From contig NZ_SSXE01000062.1 of the NCBI RefSeq assembly GCF_021699195.1, positions 1 through 46,760 of the forward strand: DNA of 46,760 nt, read 5' to 3'. Numbering within the stretch: the first letter of the stretch is position 1; the number at the start of each line of letters is the position of its first letter. Of the stretch, positions 38,572 through 46,745 are shown piece after piece. A model generated the notes under the pieces. It saw only the letters and a list, made by a program, of their open reading frames with translations. It had not been told where the DNA came from and did no database searches. Source of the DNA: Nonomuraea sp. MG754425 (GTDB lineage: Bacteria > Actinomycetota > Actinomycetes > Streptosporangiales > Streptosporangiaceae). The position numbers and the translations under genes were made by a program.

Positions 38572-39618
38572 ATGGACCAGAACCTGTTCAACGAGATCTG
38601 CCTGCGGCAGTTGACCCTGTCGGGAGTGCACGAGGGCGAGACGGTCGCGGTGCTGACCCGGGGGGACGACCGGGCCGCGTACGCGTCCGCGTTCATGTGG
38701 GCGGCGCAGCGACTGGGCGCGGCGACGTTCCACCTGCGGCTGCCCCCGCCGGCGTCGGCGTCCGGGGCGTGGGCCGTCGGCGACTCGGGGCTGGGGGCCA
38801 ACCCGCTGGCGGTCGAGGCGCTGAAGAGCGTGGACCTGCTGGTGGACTGCACGTTCCTGCTGTTCAGCCCCGAGCAGTTCGCGATCCAGGCGGCCGGCAC
38901 CCGCATTCTGACCGCCGTCGAGCCGCCCCCGCTGCTGGCCCGCCTGATGCCGACGAAGGAGCTGCGGGACCGGGTCGAGGTCGGCGCCGACCTGCTGGCC
39001 AAGGCCGGGACGATGCGGATCACCAGCCCGCACGGCACCGACGTCACTTACCGGCTTGGCGTCTACCCCACGATGAGCGAGTACGGCTACACCGACACGC
39101 CCGGCCGCTGGGACCACTGGCCCGCCGCGTTCGTGTTCACCGGCGGCGCCGACGACGGCGTGGACGGCAAGATCGTGCTCGCCCCCGGCGACGTGCTGCT
39201 GCCGTTCAACACCTACGTGCAGAGCCCGGTCGAGCTCACGATCGAGGCCGGGTTCATCCGCGACATCCGCGGCGCGGCCGGCACGCCGGGCCTCGACGCC
39301 GACCTCCTGGCGTCCTACATCGCGTCGTTCGACGACCCGCGCGGCTACGGCATGTCCCACGTCGGCTGGGGGCTCGACGAGCGGGCCCACTGGCACGGCC
39401 TGACCCAGTTCGGCGGCGGCATGGGCATGGAGCTGCGCTCCTTCTACGGCAACGTGATGTTCTCCATCGGCCCCAACAACGAGCTGGGCGGGCCCAACGA
39501 CACCGCCTGCCACTTCGACATCCCCATGCGCGGCTGCTCGCTCCACCTCGACGACGAGCTGATCGTCGACGCCGGTGAGCTGACCGTCCCCGAGATGCGC
39601 CCCGCGGGCCGCAGGTGA
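38572..39618 (+). CDS. nicX: 2,5-dihydroxypyridine 5,6-dioxygenase
   Basis: This 348-residue M29-aminopeptidase-fold iron enzyme cleaves 2,5-dihydroxypyridine to N-formylmaleamate. The iron site is visible as CHFDIPM (His314, Asp316), with Glu and His candidates in YVQSPVELTIEAGF and MSHVGWG. Length matches Pseudomonas NicX (about 350). AAGGAGGAGA lies 6 bases before the ATG. The stop overlaps a GTG of the next gene. Position between a ring hydroxylase and nicE-F-D makes the assignment strong. Confidence 0.92.
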   Translation: MDQNLFNEICLRQLTLSGVHEGETVAVLTRGDDRAAYASAFMWAAQRLGAATFHLRLPPPASASGAWAVGDSGLGANPLAVEALKSVDLLVDCTFLLFSPEQFAIQAAGTRILTAVEPPPLLARLMPTKELRDRVEVGADLLAKAGTMRITSPHGTDVTYRLGVYPTMSEYGYTDTPGRWDHWPAAFVFTGGADDGVDGKIVLAPGDVLLPFNTYVQSPVELTIEAGFIRDIRGAAGTPGLDADLLASYIASFDDPRGYGMSHVGWGLDERAHWHGLTQFGGGMGMELRSFYGNVMFSIGPNNELGGPNDTACHFDIPMRGCSLHLDDELIVDAGELTVPEMRPAGRR

Positions 39619-39623
39619 CGACC

Positions 39624-40391
39624 ATGACGACCACGCCCCGCACCCATCACATCGGGATGATCGTGCCCAGCTCGAACCGCACGATGGAGACCGAGCTGCC
39701 CGCCATGCTGCGCGCCCGCGAGCAGGCCGACCCCGCCGACCGGTTCGTCTTCCACTCCGCCCGCGCGCGCATGCGGCACGTCACCCCGGACGAGCTGCGG
39801 GCGATGAACGCGCAGGCCGAGCGGGCCGCCGCCGAGCTGGCCGACGTCCGTCCCGACATCGTCACCACCGCGTGCCTCGTCGCGATCATGGCGCAGGGCC
39901 CCGGCTACCACTGCACCGCCGAGGACGCCATCTCCGCGGCGCTGCGCGCCGAGGGCTCGAACGCGCCCGTCATCTCCTCCGCCGGAGCGCTGCTGTCCGG
40001 CATCACCGCGCTCGGGGCCAGGCGGGTCGCGATCCTCACCCCCTACCTCAAGCCCCTCACCCAGGCCGTCGCCGACTACCTCCAGGACGCCGGGATCGAG
40101 GTCGTCGACACGTTGTCCCTGGAGGTCCCCGACAACCTCGCCGTCGCCCGGCTCGACCCGGCCGGCCTGCTGACCCGCTACCGCGACCTCGACCTGACCC
40201 GGGCCGACGCCCTCGTCCTGTCCGCGTGCGTGCAGATGCCCTCGCTGCCCGCCATCCAGGCCGTCGAGAACGAGGCGGGCATCCCCGTGCTGTCGGCCGC
40301 GACCGCCACCGTGCACCGCATCCTCACCACCCTCGGGCTCGACCCGCACGTCCCCGGCGCGGGCCGCCTGCTCGGCGGGGCGGCGGCGTGA
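39624..40391 (+). CDS. nicE: Maleate cis-trans isomerase
   Basis: This 255-residue Asp/Glu-racemase-superfamily enzyme converts maleate to fumarate. The two catalytic cysteines are in TTACLVAIM (Cys84) and SACVQMPS (Cys202); the opening HHIGMIVPSSNRTMETELP is typical of maleate isomerases and arylmalonate decarboxylases. ATG 39624 is taken with AGGTGA 6 bases upstream; a GTG at 39615 overlapping the nicX stop would add three residues. It overlaps nicF by 4 bases (GTGA). Confidence 0.92.
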   Translation: MTTTPRTHHIGMIVPSSNRTMETELPAMLRAREQADPADRFVFHSARARMRHVTPDELRAMNAQAERAAAELADVRPDIVTTACLVAIMAQGPGYHCTAEDAISAALRAEGSNAPVISSAGALLSGITALGARRVAILTPYLKPLTQAVADYLQDAGIEVVDTLSLEVPDNLAVARLDPAGLLTRYRDLDLTRADALVLSACVQMPSLPAIQAVENEAGIPVLSAATATVHRILTTLGLDPHVPGAGRLLGGAAA

Positions 40392-41053
40392 GCGGCCTGC
40401 ACGGGGCCGGGGTGGACGCGGTGTACTCGGCCGCCGGGTTCGGCGCCGCCGTCCCCCGGGGACGCCGTCCCGCGATCGTCGTCGTGGACCTCAGCCGCGG
40501 TTTCACCGAGGACCGCTTCCCCACCGGGGCCGACCTGTCCGGCGTGGTCGCGGCGACCGCCCGGCTGGTCGAGGCGGGCCGGGCCGCCCGGCTCACCACG
40601 GTCTTCACCACGATCGCCTACTCCCCCGCCGAGGCGGCCGGCGACGCGGTGGCCTGGCTGCGCAAGGCGCCCGGGATGCGCGCGCTGGCCGAGGGCGGCG
40701 AGGCGGCCTCGCTCGACCCGCGGCTGCCGGTGCGCGCGGCCGACCACGTCGTCGTCAAGAAGGGGGCGTCCGCGTTCTTCGGCACGGGGCTGGCGGCGAC
40801 GCTGACGGCGGCGGGGTGCGACTCGGTGCTCGTCTGCGGAGCGACGACGAGCGGGTGCGTGCGCGCGACCGCCGTGGACGCCGTGCAGTCCGGGTTCGAC
40901 ACGCTCGTGGTGCGCGAGTGCGTCGGCGACCGCGCGGCGGGCCCGCACGACGCGGCCCTGTTCGACCTGCACGCCAAGTACGCCGACGTCGTCGGGCTGG
41001 ACGAGGCGCTGGCGCACGTGACCGGGCTCGCCCCGGCGGAGGCTACGGCATGA
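40388..41053 (+). CDS. nicF: Maleamate amidohydrolase (isochorismatase family)
   Basis: This 221-residue cysteine hydrolase converts maleamate to maleate and ammonia. The catalytic triad of the isochorismatase family is visible: Asp34 in AIVVVDLSRGF, Lys124/125 in VVVKKGASAFFGT, and Cys157 in GATTSGCVRATA. The SAFFGT and TTSGCVRA segments are those of N-carbamoylsarcosine amidase/NicF relatives. The GTG overlaps the nicE stop, and the stop overlaps the next ATG. Identification rests on family plus operon context. Confidence 0.9.
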   Translation: MSGLHGAGVDAVYSAAGFGAAVPRGRRPAIVVVDLSRGFTEDRFPTGADLSGVVAATARLVEAGRAARLTTVFTTIAYSPAEAAGDAVAWLRKAPGMRALAEGGEAASLDPRLPVRAADHVVVKKGASAFFGTGLAATLTAAGCDSVLVCGATTSGCVRATAVDAVQSGFDTLVVRECVGDRAAGPHDAALFDLHAKYADVVGLDEALAHVTGLAPAEATA

Positions 41054-41922
41054 CCGGGGCCCGGACGTTGTCCCAGCAGGCCCTGGCCGACCTCGCCGAC
41101 GTGCCCGCCACCGGGCGCTGGGTCCGCTCCGGCGGGCTGCGGCTGCACGCCCTCGACTACGGCGGGGACGGCGTGCCCGTCATCGTGCTGCCGGGGATCA
41201 CCACCCCGGCGATCGGGATGGACTTCGTGGCCCGCCGCCTCACCGGCCCGGTACGCCCGATCGTCCTGGACGTGCGCGGACGCGGCCTGTCCGACGACGG
41301 GCCGGCCTCGACGCAGGCGTACGCGGACGACGTCGAGGCGGTCGCGGCCGATCTCGGGCTGGACCGGCCGGTGCTGCTCGGGCACTCGATGGGCGCCCGG
41401 ATCGCCGCCGTCACGGCGGCGCGCGGCAGGCTGCCGACGCGCGGCACGCTGCTCGTCGATCCGCCGATGAGCGGGCCGGGGCGCGGGCCGTACCCCACCA
41501 CGCTGGCGACGTTCCTGGACCAGCTCGGCCAGGCCCGGCGGGGCACGACGGCGGACGAGGTCGCCCGCTCGTGGCCGCGCTGGCCCCGGCGCGAGCAGGA
41601 GTTACGGGCGCGCTGGCTGGCGAGTTGCTCGGCCGACGCCGTCGCCGCCACCCACCTCGGATTCGAGAAGGAGGACTTCTTCGCCGTCTGGCCCGCGGTC
41701 CCCGCCCCGACGACGCTGCTGTACGGGGCGGACAGCCCGGTGGTCACGGCCGAGGGGGCGGCCGAGGCCGTCCGGGCACGTCCGGACGCCGCGGTCGTCG
41801 CCGTCCCCGGGGCCGGCCACATGGTCTTCTGGGACGTCCCGGAGGCGGCCCTGGAGGCGACGCGTCAGGCGCTGACGGCCCTGTGCGCCGGGCCCGTCAG
41901 CGGGACGGGTCCGCCGACCTGA
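41050..41922 (+). CDS. nicD: N-formylmaleamate deformylase (alpha/beta hydrolase)
   Basis: This 290-residue alpha/beta hydrolase removes formate from N-formylmaleamate to give maleamate. The triad is Ser113 (GHSMGA), Asp137 (LLVDPPM) and His257 (GAGHMVFWD). These fall at a constant +12 offset from the Ser101-Asp125-His245 triad I recall for Pseudomonas NicD. ATG overlaps the nicF stop. Its last 26 bases overlap the convergent marR gene. This completes the set NicX-NicD-NicF-NicE in one operon. Confidence 0.9.
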   Translation: MTGARTLSQQALADLADVPATGRWVRSGGLRLHALDYGGDGVPVIVLPGITTPAIGMDFVARRLTGPVRPIVLDVRGRGLSDDGPASTQAYADDVEAVAADLGLDRPVLLGHSMGARIAAVTAARGRLPTRGTLLVDPPMSGPGRGPYPTTLATFLDQLGQARRGTTADEVARSWPRWPRREQELRARWLASCSADAVAATHLGFEKEDFFAVWPAVPAPTTLLYGADSPVVTAEGAAEAVRARPDAAVVAVPGAGHMVFWDVPEAALEATRQALTALCAGPVSGTGPPT

Positions 41923-42343
41923 GCAGCGCGACCACCCGCTCGCGCAGCAGCCGTAATGCCTGCCGCAGCTCGGTGATCTGCTGCTCCTCGGGCTCGCCGA
42001 CGAGTTGTTCGGCGAGCCCGGTCATCCGCGCGCTCGCGTCCGTGAGCGAGGCGTGGCCGGCCTCGGTGAGGCTGAGGATGGACCGCCGTCCGTCCTCGGG
42101 GTCGCGCTCGCGGCGCAGCAGGCCGCGCTGCACGAGCAGGTCCACGCTCTGCGAGATCGACGCGAGGCTCATCGTGGCCTGCTCGTAGATCGCGGTCGCC
42201 GTGACCTGTCCCTGGTCGATGACCCGCAGCAGCCGGTACTGGCGGGAGGTCAGCGGAGGCTGCAGGGCCGCCAGTGTCTCGCTCTCCAGCCGTGCCACGA
42301 GGGCGGCCACGCCCAGTAGCTCTTCGCTGTCCATCCCCGTCAT
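41897..42343 (-). CDS. MarR-family regulator (possible NicR counterpart)
   Basis: This 148-residue regulator has a MarR winged helix: LTSRQYRLLRVIDQGQVTATAIYEQATMSLASISQSVDLLVQRGLLRRERDPEDGRRSILSLTEAG. The wing DPEDGRR is typical. GGAAAGGA 6 bases before the ATG supports the chosen start; the frame upstream is unsupported. It is divergent from the TauD-like gene, and its 3' end overlaps nicD. In Pseudomonas the nicC operon is controlled by the MarR protein NicR, so an analogous role, or control of the divergent TauD-GGT genes, is likely. Confidence 0.88.
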   Translation of the reverse strand: MTGMDSEELLGVAALVARLESETLAALQPPLTSRQYRLLRVIDQGQVTATAIYEQATMSLASISQSVDLLVQRGLLRRERDPEDGRRSILSLTEAGHASLTDASARMTGLAEQLVGEPEEQQITELRQALRLLRERVVALLRSADPSR

Positions 42344-42416
42344 ATCCGGTCCTTTCCTCGTGAACCCGCTTGTCACGCTGAGCGCCGATCTCAATCTAGA
42401 GAGAAACTTAAGCCCC

Positions 42417-42445
42417 TTGACTACTTCTTGTCCCGACCGTAACGT
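42417..42445 (+). promoter_or_regulatory. Sigma-70-type promoter of the TauD-GGT operon
   Basis: TTGACT (42417-42422), 17 bases, TAACGT (42440-42445, TAnnnT form). It starts about 52 bases before the TauD-like ATG. The adjacent TCTCAATCTAGAGAGA (42390-42405), with TCTC/GAGA ends, may be the MarR site. Confidence 0.6.
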
Positions 42446-42503
42446 CCATTTCGCCACCGGACATTTCGTACCTGGCCGAAACCGGCCAGAGGAAGGTGCA
42501 GCC

Positions 42504-43556
42504 ATGCGTTTGCCCATGCCTGCCGAACCGCTGGACATCCCCGCCGCCTGGCTGGGCCGCGACATCCAAGACCAGCCCGAGCAGTGGTCCTACGAGTTCA
42601 CCGAGCGCGACGTGGCCGAGCTGCTCGCCGCGACGGAGCACATCACCGAGCTCGGAGTGGACCTGACCGGCATCAACCCGCGGAACTTCCGCCTCGCCGG
42701 CCTCGGCCCGACGCTCAAGGCGGCGGCGCTGCAACTCAGCCAGGGCCTCGGCGTCGTGCTGCTGCGCGGGCTGCCGATTGCCGAGCTGCCCATCGACGTC
42801 GTCGAGAAGATGTACTTCGGCCTCTCCACCCACCTCGGAATTCCGGTCGCCCAAAATGCCAAGGGCGATCTGCTGGGCAACGTCAGGAACGAAGGGGCGA
42901 GCTACGGGCGGACGGTCCGCGCCTACCAGTCCAACGTCCCGCTCACCTACCACAACGACTCGACCGACATCGTCGGGCTGGCCTGCGTGCGCCCGGCGAA
43001 GAGCGGCGGGCTCAGCCGCGTCATCAGCGCGGTCACCCTGCACAACACGCTCATGCGGGAGGCCCCCGACGCGCTGCGGACCCTCTACGACGAGCCGAGC
43101 TACTTCAGTTGGAAGGGCGAGGAGCCCCCCGGCCAGCACCCCTACTACTGGGCGCGGGTCTTCAGCTACTACCAGGGCCAGCTCACCACCTGCTACTCCA
43201 ACCGGCTCATCCTCGAGACGCAGAAGCACTACTCCGACGTGCCGCCGATGTCGGACGCGCACCGCGCCGCGCTCGAGACCGTCGAGGAGATCGCGGCCCG
43301 CCCGGAGATGTGCCTCGACATGGACTTCAAGCCCGGCGACATCCAGTTCCTGCACAACTTCCACGTCTGGCACAGCCGGACCGGCTTCGAGGACTACGAG
43401 GACCCTGCGCTGCGGCGGCACCTGCTGCGCGTCTGGCTCGCCGAGTACTCACCGCGTCAGGTCTCGGTCGCCAGCACCAACCGCACCGAGCAGCTCGCCG
43501 AGCACGGCCGGCTCCCCCGCCGCCGCGTCTTCGACGTTCCCGCCTTCGCGGAGTAA
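42504..43556 (+). CDS. TauD/TfdA-type Fe(II)/2-oxoglutarate dioxygenase
   Basis: This 350-residue enzyme has the facial triad HxD in LTYHNDSTDIVGL (His150, Asp152) and a distal His in FLHNFHVWHSRTGF (His290 best placed), with RRHLLRVWL (Arg309) for 2-oxoglutarate. The block GLGVVLLRGLPI near 82-92 is the family hallmark strand. Relatives oxidise alpha-carbon positions, causing decarboxylation, dealkylation or hydroxylation. GAGGAAGG precedes the ATG by 9 bases. The GGT-family gene follows after 13 bases. In the cluster it could prepare a substituted pyridine or its conjugate for ring attack. Substrate unknown. Confidence 0.87.
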   Translation: MRLPMPAEPLDIPAAWLGRDIQDQPEQWSYEFTERDVAELLAATEHITELGVDLTGINPRNFRLAGLGPTLKAAALQLSQGLGVVLLRGLPIAELPIDVVEKMYFGLSTHLGIPVAQNAKGDLLGNVRNEGASYGRTVRAYQSNVPLTYHNDSTDIVGLACVRPAKSGGLSRVISAVTLHNTLMREAPDALRTLYDEPSYFSWKGEEPPGQHPYYWARVFSYYQGQLTTCYSNRLILETQKHYSDVPPMSDAHRAALETVEEIAARPEMCLDMDFKPGDIQFLHNFHVWHSRTGFEDYEDPALRRHLLRVWLAEYSPRQVSVASTNRTEQLAEHGRLPRRRVFDVPAFAE

Positions 43557-43569
43557 AGGGCGATCCCCC

Positions 43570-45225
43570 GTGACCACCAGCTACCCGCCCGGCGTCGTCG
43601 GGCCGAAGGATGTGGCGACCGGCCGGCAGGCGATGGTGTCGAGCCAGAACGTCGCCGTCACCGACCTGATGCTCGACGTGCTCCGCCAGGGCGGGAACGC
43701 GGTCGACGCCGCGATCGCCGGCTCGATGCTCCAGGCGACGGTCTCGCAGGAGATGACCAACCACGCCGGCACGGTCACGGTGCTGTTCTACGAGGCGGCC
43801 ACCGGCCAGGTGCACGAGCTGAACAGTTGCGGGACGATCGTGCCGGACCTGCCGCCGTTCCGGCAGGTGCCGGTCGGCCGGGGGTTCTACGCCGTGCCGC
43901 CGGGGCCGTTCGCGGTCGTCCCGGGGTTCATGCCGGGCGTCAAGGAGCTCTACTCGCGCTTCGGCACGCGGCCGTGGGCCTCGCTGGTCGAGCCCGCGGC
44001 GGCGGCGGCCCGCGAGGGGCACGTCGTCTCCTCCTTCGAGCACTACGTCGCCGCCGACATGCACCCGTACTTCTCCTTCACCCCGTCCGGGCGACGGCAC
44101 TTCGCGCCCGGCGGACGGGTGCCGCAGGTCGGCGAGCGGTGGGCCAAGCCCGAACTGGCCGTCACGCTCGACCGCCTGGCGAAGGAGGGCCCGGACGACT
44201 TCCTCACCGGGCAGTGGGCCCGCGACTTCGTGACCAGGGCGAACGAGGTGGGCTGGCACATCACCCTGGCCCACATGACCGCCGTCCCGCCCCGGTGGGG
44301 CGAGGGCACCCGCTTCCGGCACGGCGAGCACGAGATCGTGCAACTGTCGCCGCCGCAGATGCAGGCCCTGTTCTGCGGCATCGTGCTGGGGATCCTGCGC
44401 GAGCTGGACGTCGCGGGGATGGGGCACTACGCCGAGTCGGCCGAGTCGGCCTACTACCTCGCCCACGCGCTGCGCCGGGCGAAGATCGACATCGGGCACG
44501 TCAACGACCCCCGCGTCTTCGAGGACCCCACCGAGGTCCTGCTGGACCCGGACTACCACCGCACGCTGGCCCGCCTGCTGCGCCGCAGCAGGCCACGGAC
44601 GAACCTCAGCGGGCACATCGAGGTCACCTCCGGGCCCGCGCACCTGCTCGCGCCCTACACCGCGCCCGAGTACACCGACAGTTGCGAGATCAGCGTCGTC
44701 GATCCCCACGGCAACTGGTTGCAGATGATGAACACGATGTCCTGCAGCGGGATCCCCGGCGAGGTGGTCGGCGGGGTGCCGATGACCGGCTGCCAGGGCA
44801 CGACCAGCCTGAACGCCGCGCACAACATCAGCGGCTGGTTCACCGGCGGCGGGCACGTGCGCTCCGTCATCGGCAACACGCTGGTGCTGAAGGACGGCGC
44901 CCCGGTGCTCGCCCTCGGCACCCCGGGCAAGGTGGACGCGACGATCCCGCAGGTGCTGTCGAACATCCTCGACTTCGGCATGTCGCCGGAGCAGGCCGAG
45001 GCGGCGCCGCTGATGATGCCGCTCGGCGACGACTACTCGCTGCGGGTGGAGAGCCGGCTGCCCGACGACGTCGTCGGCGGTCTGCACGCGCTCGGCATCC
45101 GGGTCGATCCCCTGGACGCCTTCAACTGGCACATGGGCTCGTTCGAGATGTCGTGGACCGACGCCGACGGGACGTTGCACGGCAGCTCGGGCCGGCGCAG
45201 GGAGGGCAAGTCGGCCGGCTTTTGA
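43570..45225 (+). CDS. Divergent gamma-glutamyltransferase-family Ntn hydrolase
   Basis: This 551-residue protein matches the GGT fold: GGNAVDAAIAGSMLQATVSQ near the start, LSPPQMQALFCGIVLGIL, SVVDPHGNWLQMMNTM and LALGTPGKVDATIPQVLSNILDFGMSPEQA. In ordinary GGT the autoprocessing nucleophile is the first Thr of TTHYSVVD; here the aligned stretch is SCEISVVD, so Ser371 occupies that place. The substrate Arg block (SRETAP-like) is replaced by LNSCGTIVPDLPPF. So gamma-glutamyl specificity is doubtful, and an amidase-type activity (as in the HpxW oxamate hydrolase branch) is possible. No signal peptide, unlike exported GGT. GTG start with weak upstream SD, 13 bases after the dioxygenase. Confidence 0.8.
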   Translation: MTTSYPPGVVGPKDVATGRQAMVSSQNVAVTDLMLDVLRQGGNAVDAAIAGSMLQATVSQEMTNHAGTVTVLFYEAATGQVHELNSCGTIVPDLPPFRQVPVGRGFYAVPPGPFAVVPGFMPGVKELYSRFGTRPWASLVEPAAAAAREGHVVSSFEHYVAADMHPYFSFTPSGRRHFAPGGRVPQVGERWAKPELAVTLDRLAKEGPDDFLTGQWARDFVTRANEVGWHITLAHMTAVPPRWGEGTRFRHGEHEIVQLSPPQMQALFCGIVLGILRELDVAGMGHYAESAESAYYLAHALRRAKIDIGHVNDPRVFEDPTEVLLDPDYHRTLARLLRRSRPRTNLSGHIEVTSGPAHLLAPYTAPEYTDSCEISVVDPHGNWLQMMNTMSCSGIPGEVVGGVPMTGCQGTTSLNAAHNISGWFTGGGHVRSVIGNTLVLKDGAPVLALGTPGKVDATIPQVLSNILDFGMSPEQAEAAPLMMPLGDDYSLRVESRLPDDVVGGLHALGIRVDPLDAFNWHMGSFEMSWTDADGTLHGSSGRRREGKSAGF

Positions 45226-45232
45226 GACGTTC

Positions 45233-45244
45233 AGAGGTAGAACC
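45233..45244. promoter_or_regulatory. FadR-type operator 3 (upstream of the NtaA-like gene)
   Basis: AGAGGTAGAACC followed by TTTTAACC, nearly identical over 20 bases to the site at 36366. It starts 8 bases after the GGT-like stop and 170 bases before the monooxygenase start. Confidence 0.72.
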
Positions 45245-45404
45245 TTTTAACCATTTACTAACACGAGGACGCCCGGCTGACACATCCGCGGCGTTGACTA
45301 GGCGAAACGCCGCAAAAGCGGGCGAAACACCCCCAAGGACGGGCCCGGCACAGCCGGAGCACCCCACGGGCGGCGGACCGTCCGGCGCGGCGGAGGCGAA
45401 AGGT

Positions 45405-46745
45405 GTGGAACACATGACAGCGACCCGCAATCCGCGCGGGACGGAAATGCGCCTGGGACTGTTCCTGGGCCGATCCGACGGCTTCTGCGAGTGGCTCAGC
45501 CCGCACAGCCGGGCGGAGGAGCACCACCGGCTCGCCTACAGCCGCGACCTGGCCGCCCTCGCCGAGCGCGGCCGGTTCGACCTGGTCTTCCGGGCCGACG
45601 GGCTGGAGATCAACCCGTCGAAGCTGGGCCGCAAGGCGACGTTCGGACTGGAACCGATCGTGCACCTGGCCGCCCTGGCCGGCGTCACCGAACACGTCGG
45701 CCTGGTCGGCACACTCAACACGACGTTCAGCGATCCGTACATCACCGCCCGCCAGTTCGCCACGCTCGACCACCTCAGCGGCGGGCGAGCCGGCTGGAAC
45801 ATGGTGACCACCCCCGGCTCGGTGAAGAACTTCACGAACAAGGAGGTGCTCGCCCACAACATCGCCTACGACCGGGCCGAGGAGTTCGTGCGGCTGGCCG
45901 AGGCGCTGTGGACGAGCTGGGACGCCGACGCGCTGGCGATCGACCGCACGGCGCAGGTCTACGCCGACGGCTCGAAGGTGCGCCCGGTGCACCACCGCGG
46001 CACGTACTTCGACGTCGAGGGCCCGCTGAACATCCCGCGCAGCCCGCAGGGCCGCCCGCTGCTCGCCCAGGCCGGGATCTCCCCCGTCGGCAAGGACTTC
46101 GGGGCCAGGCACGCCGACATCATCTACACGGTCGCCTTCCGCAAGGACGTCGCCCGGTCCTACTACGACGACTTCCGCTCGCGGGTGGTCGCCGCCGGCC
46201 GCGACCCGGAGCACGTACTGATCATGCCCGGCGTCAAGGTCTACGTGGCGCCGACCCGCGCCGAGGCGGTCGAGATGTACCACGACCTGGCCCGCGGCAT
46301 CGACGTGCCGACCGGGCTCGTCCAGACCGCGGACGCCATGGGCGGAGTGGACCTGTCCGGGCTCGACCTGGACGACAAGGTGCCGGTCGAGCGGCTCGAC
46401 GCGATCGGCGGCAGCCAGGGCCAGCGCGGCCGGCCCGCGATGCTGCGCGGGCTGGCCCGCGACGAGGGCCACACCGTGCGCCAGTTGATGGAGCTGGTGC
46501 TGAGCACCGCCGGCCACGGCTCCATCGTCGGCTCGCCCGCCGACGTCGCGGACCACTTCGCCGACTGGTTCGACGACCACGCCGCCGACGGCTTCAACAT
46601 CCTGCCCTCCAACGAGCCGGACGGCGTGCGGGTGTTCGTCGACGAGGTCGTCCCGATCCTGCAGGAGCGCGGCTACGTCAAGACCGAGTACCGGGAGGGG
46701 ACGCTCCGGGACAAGCTCGGGCTCCCGCCCGCGTACCCGGCCTGA
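45405..46745 (+). CDS. NtaA/SnaA/DszA-type FMN-dependent monooxygenase
   Basis: This 446-residue flavin monooxygenase is of the two-component bacterial luciferase class: LGLFLGRSDGFCEWLSP at the start, DLVFRADGLEINP, EPIVHLAALAGVTEHVGLVGTLNTTFSDPYITARQFATLDHLSGGRAGWNMVTTPG, and GSPADVADHFADWFDDHAADGFNILPSNEPDGVRVFVDEVVPILQERG. Relatives act on nitrilotriacetate, pristinamycin IIB, dibenzothiophene sulfone and also N-heterocycles. It needs reduced FMN from a reductase, not seen in the window. GTG 45405 has GGAGG 8 bases upstream; ATG 45414 is the alternative. Control by the same FadR-type site as the nic-like operon suggests it feeds that pathway, possibly by ring or side-chain oxidation. Confidence 0.88.
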   Translation: MEHMTATRNPRGTEMRLGLFLGRSDGFCEWLSPHSRAEEHHRLAYSRDLAALAERGRFDLVFRADGLEINPSKLGRKATFGLEPIVHLAALAGVTEHVGLVGTLNTTFSDPYITARQFATLDHLSGGRAGWNMVTTPGSVKNFTNKEVLAHNIAYDRAEEFVRLAEALWTSWDADALAIDRTAQVYADGSKVRPVHHRGTYFDVEGPLNIPRSPQGRPLLAQAGISPVGKDFGARHADIIYTVAFRKDVARSYYDDFRSRVVAAGRDPEHVLIMPGVKVYVAPTRAEAVEMYHDLARGIDVPTGLVQTADAMGGVDLSGLDLDDKVPVERLDAIGGSQGQRGRPAMLRGLARDEGHTVRQLMELVLSTAGHGSIVGSPADVADHFADWFDDHAADGFNILPSNEPDGVRVFVDEVVPILQERGYVKTEYREGTLRDKLGLPPAYPA

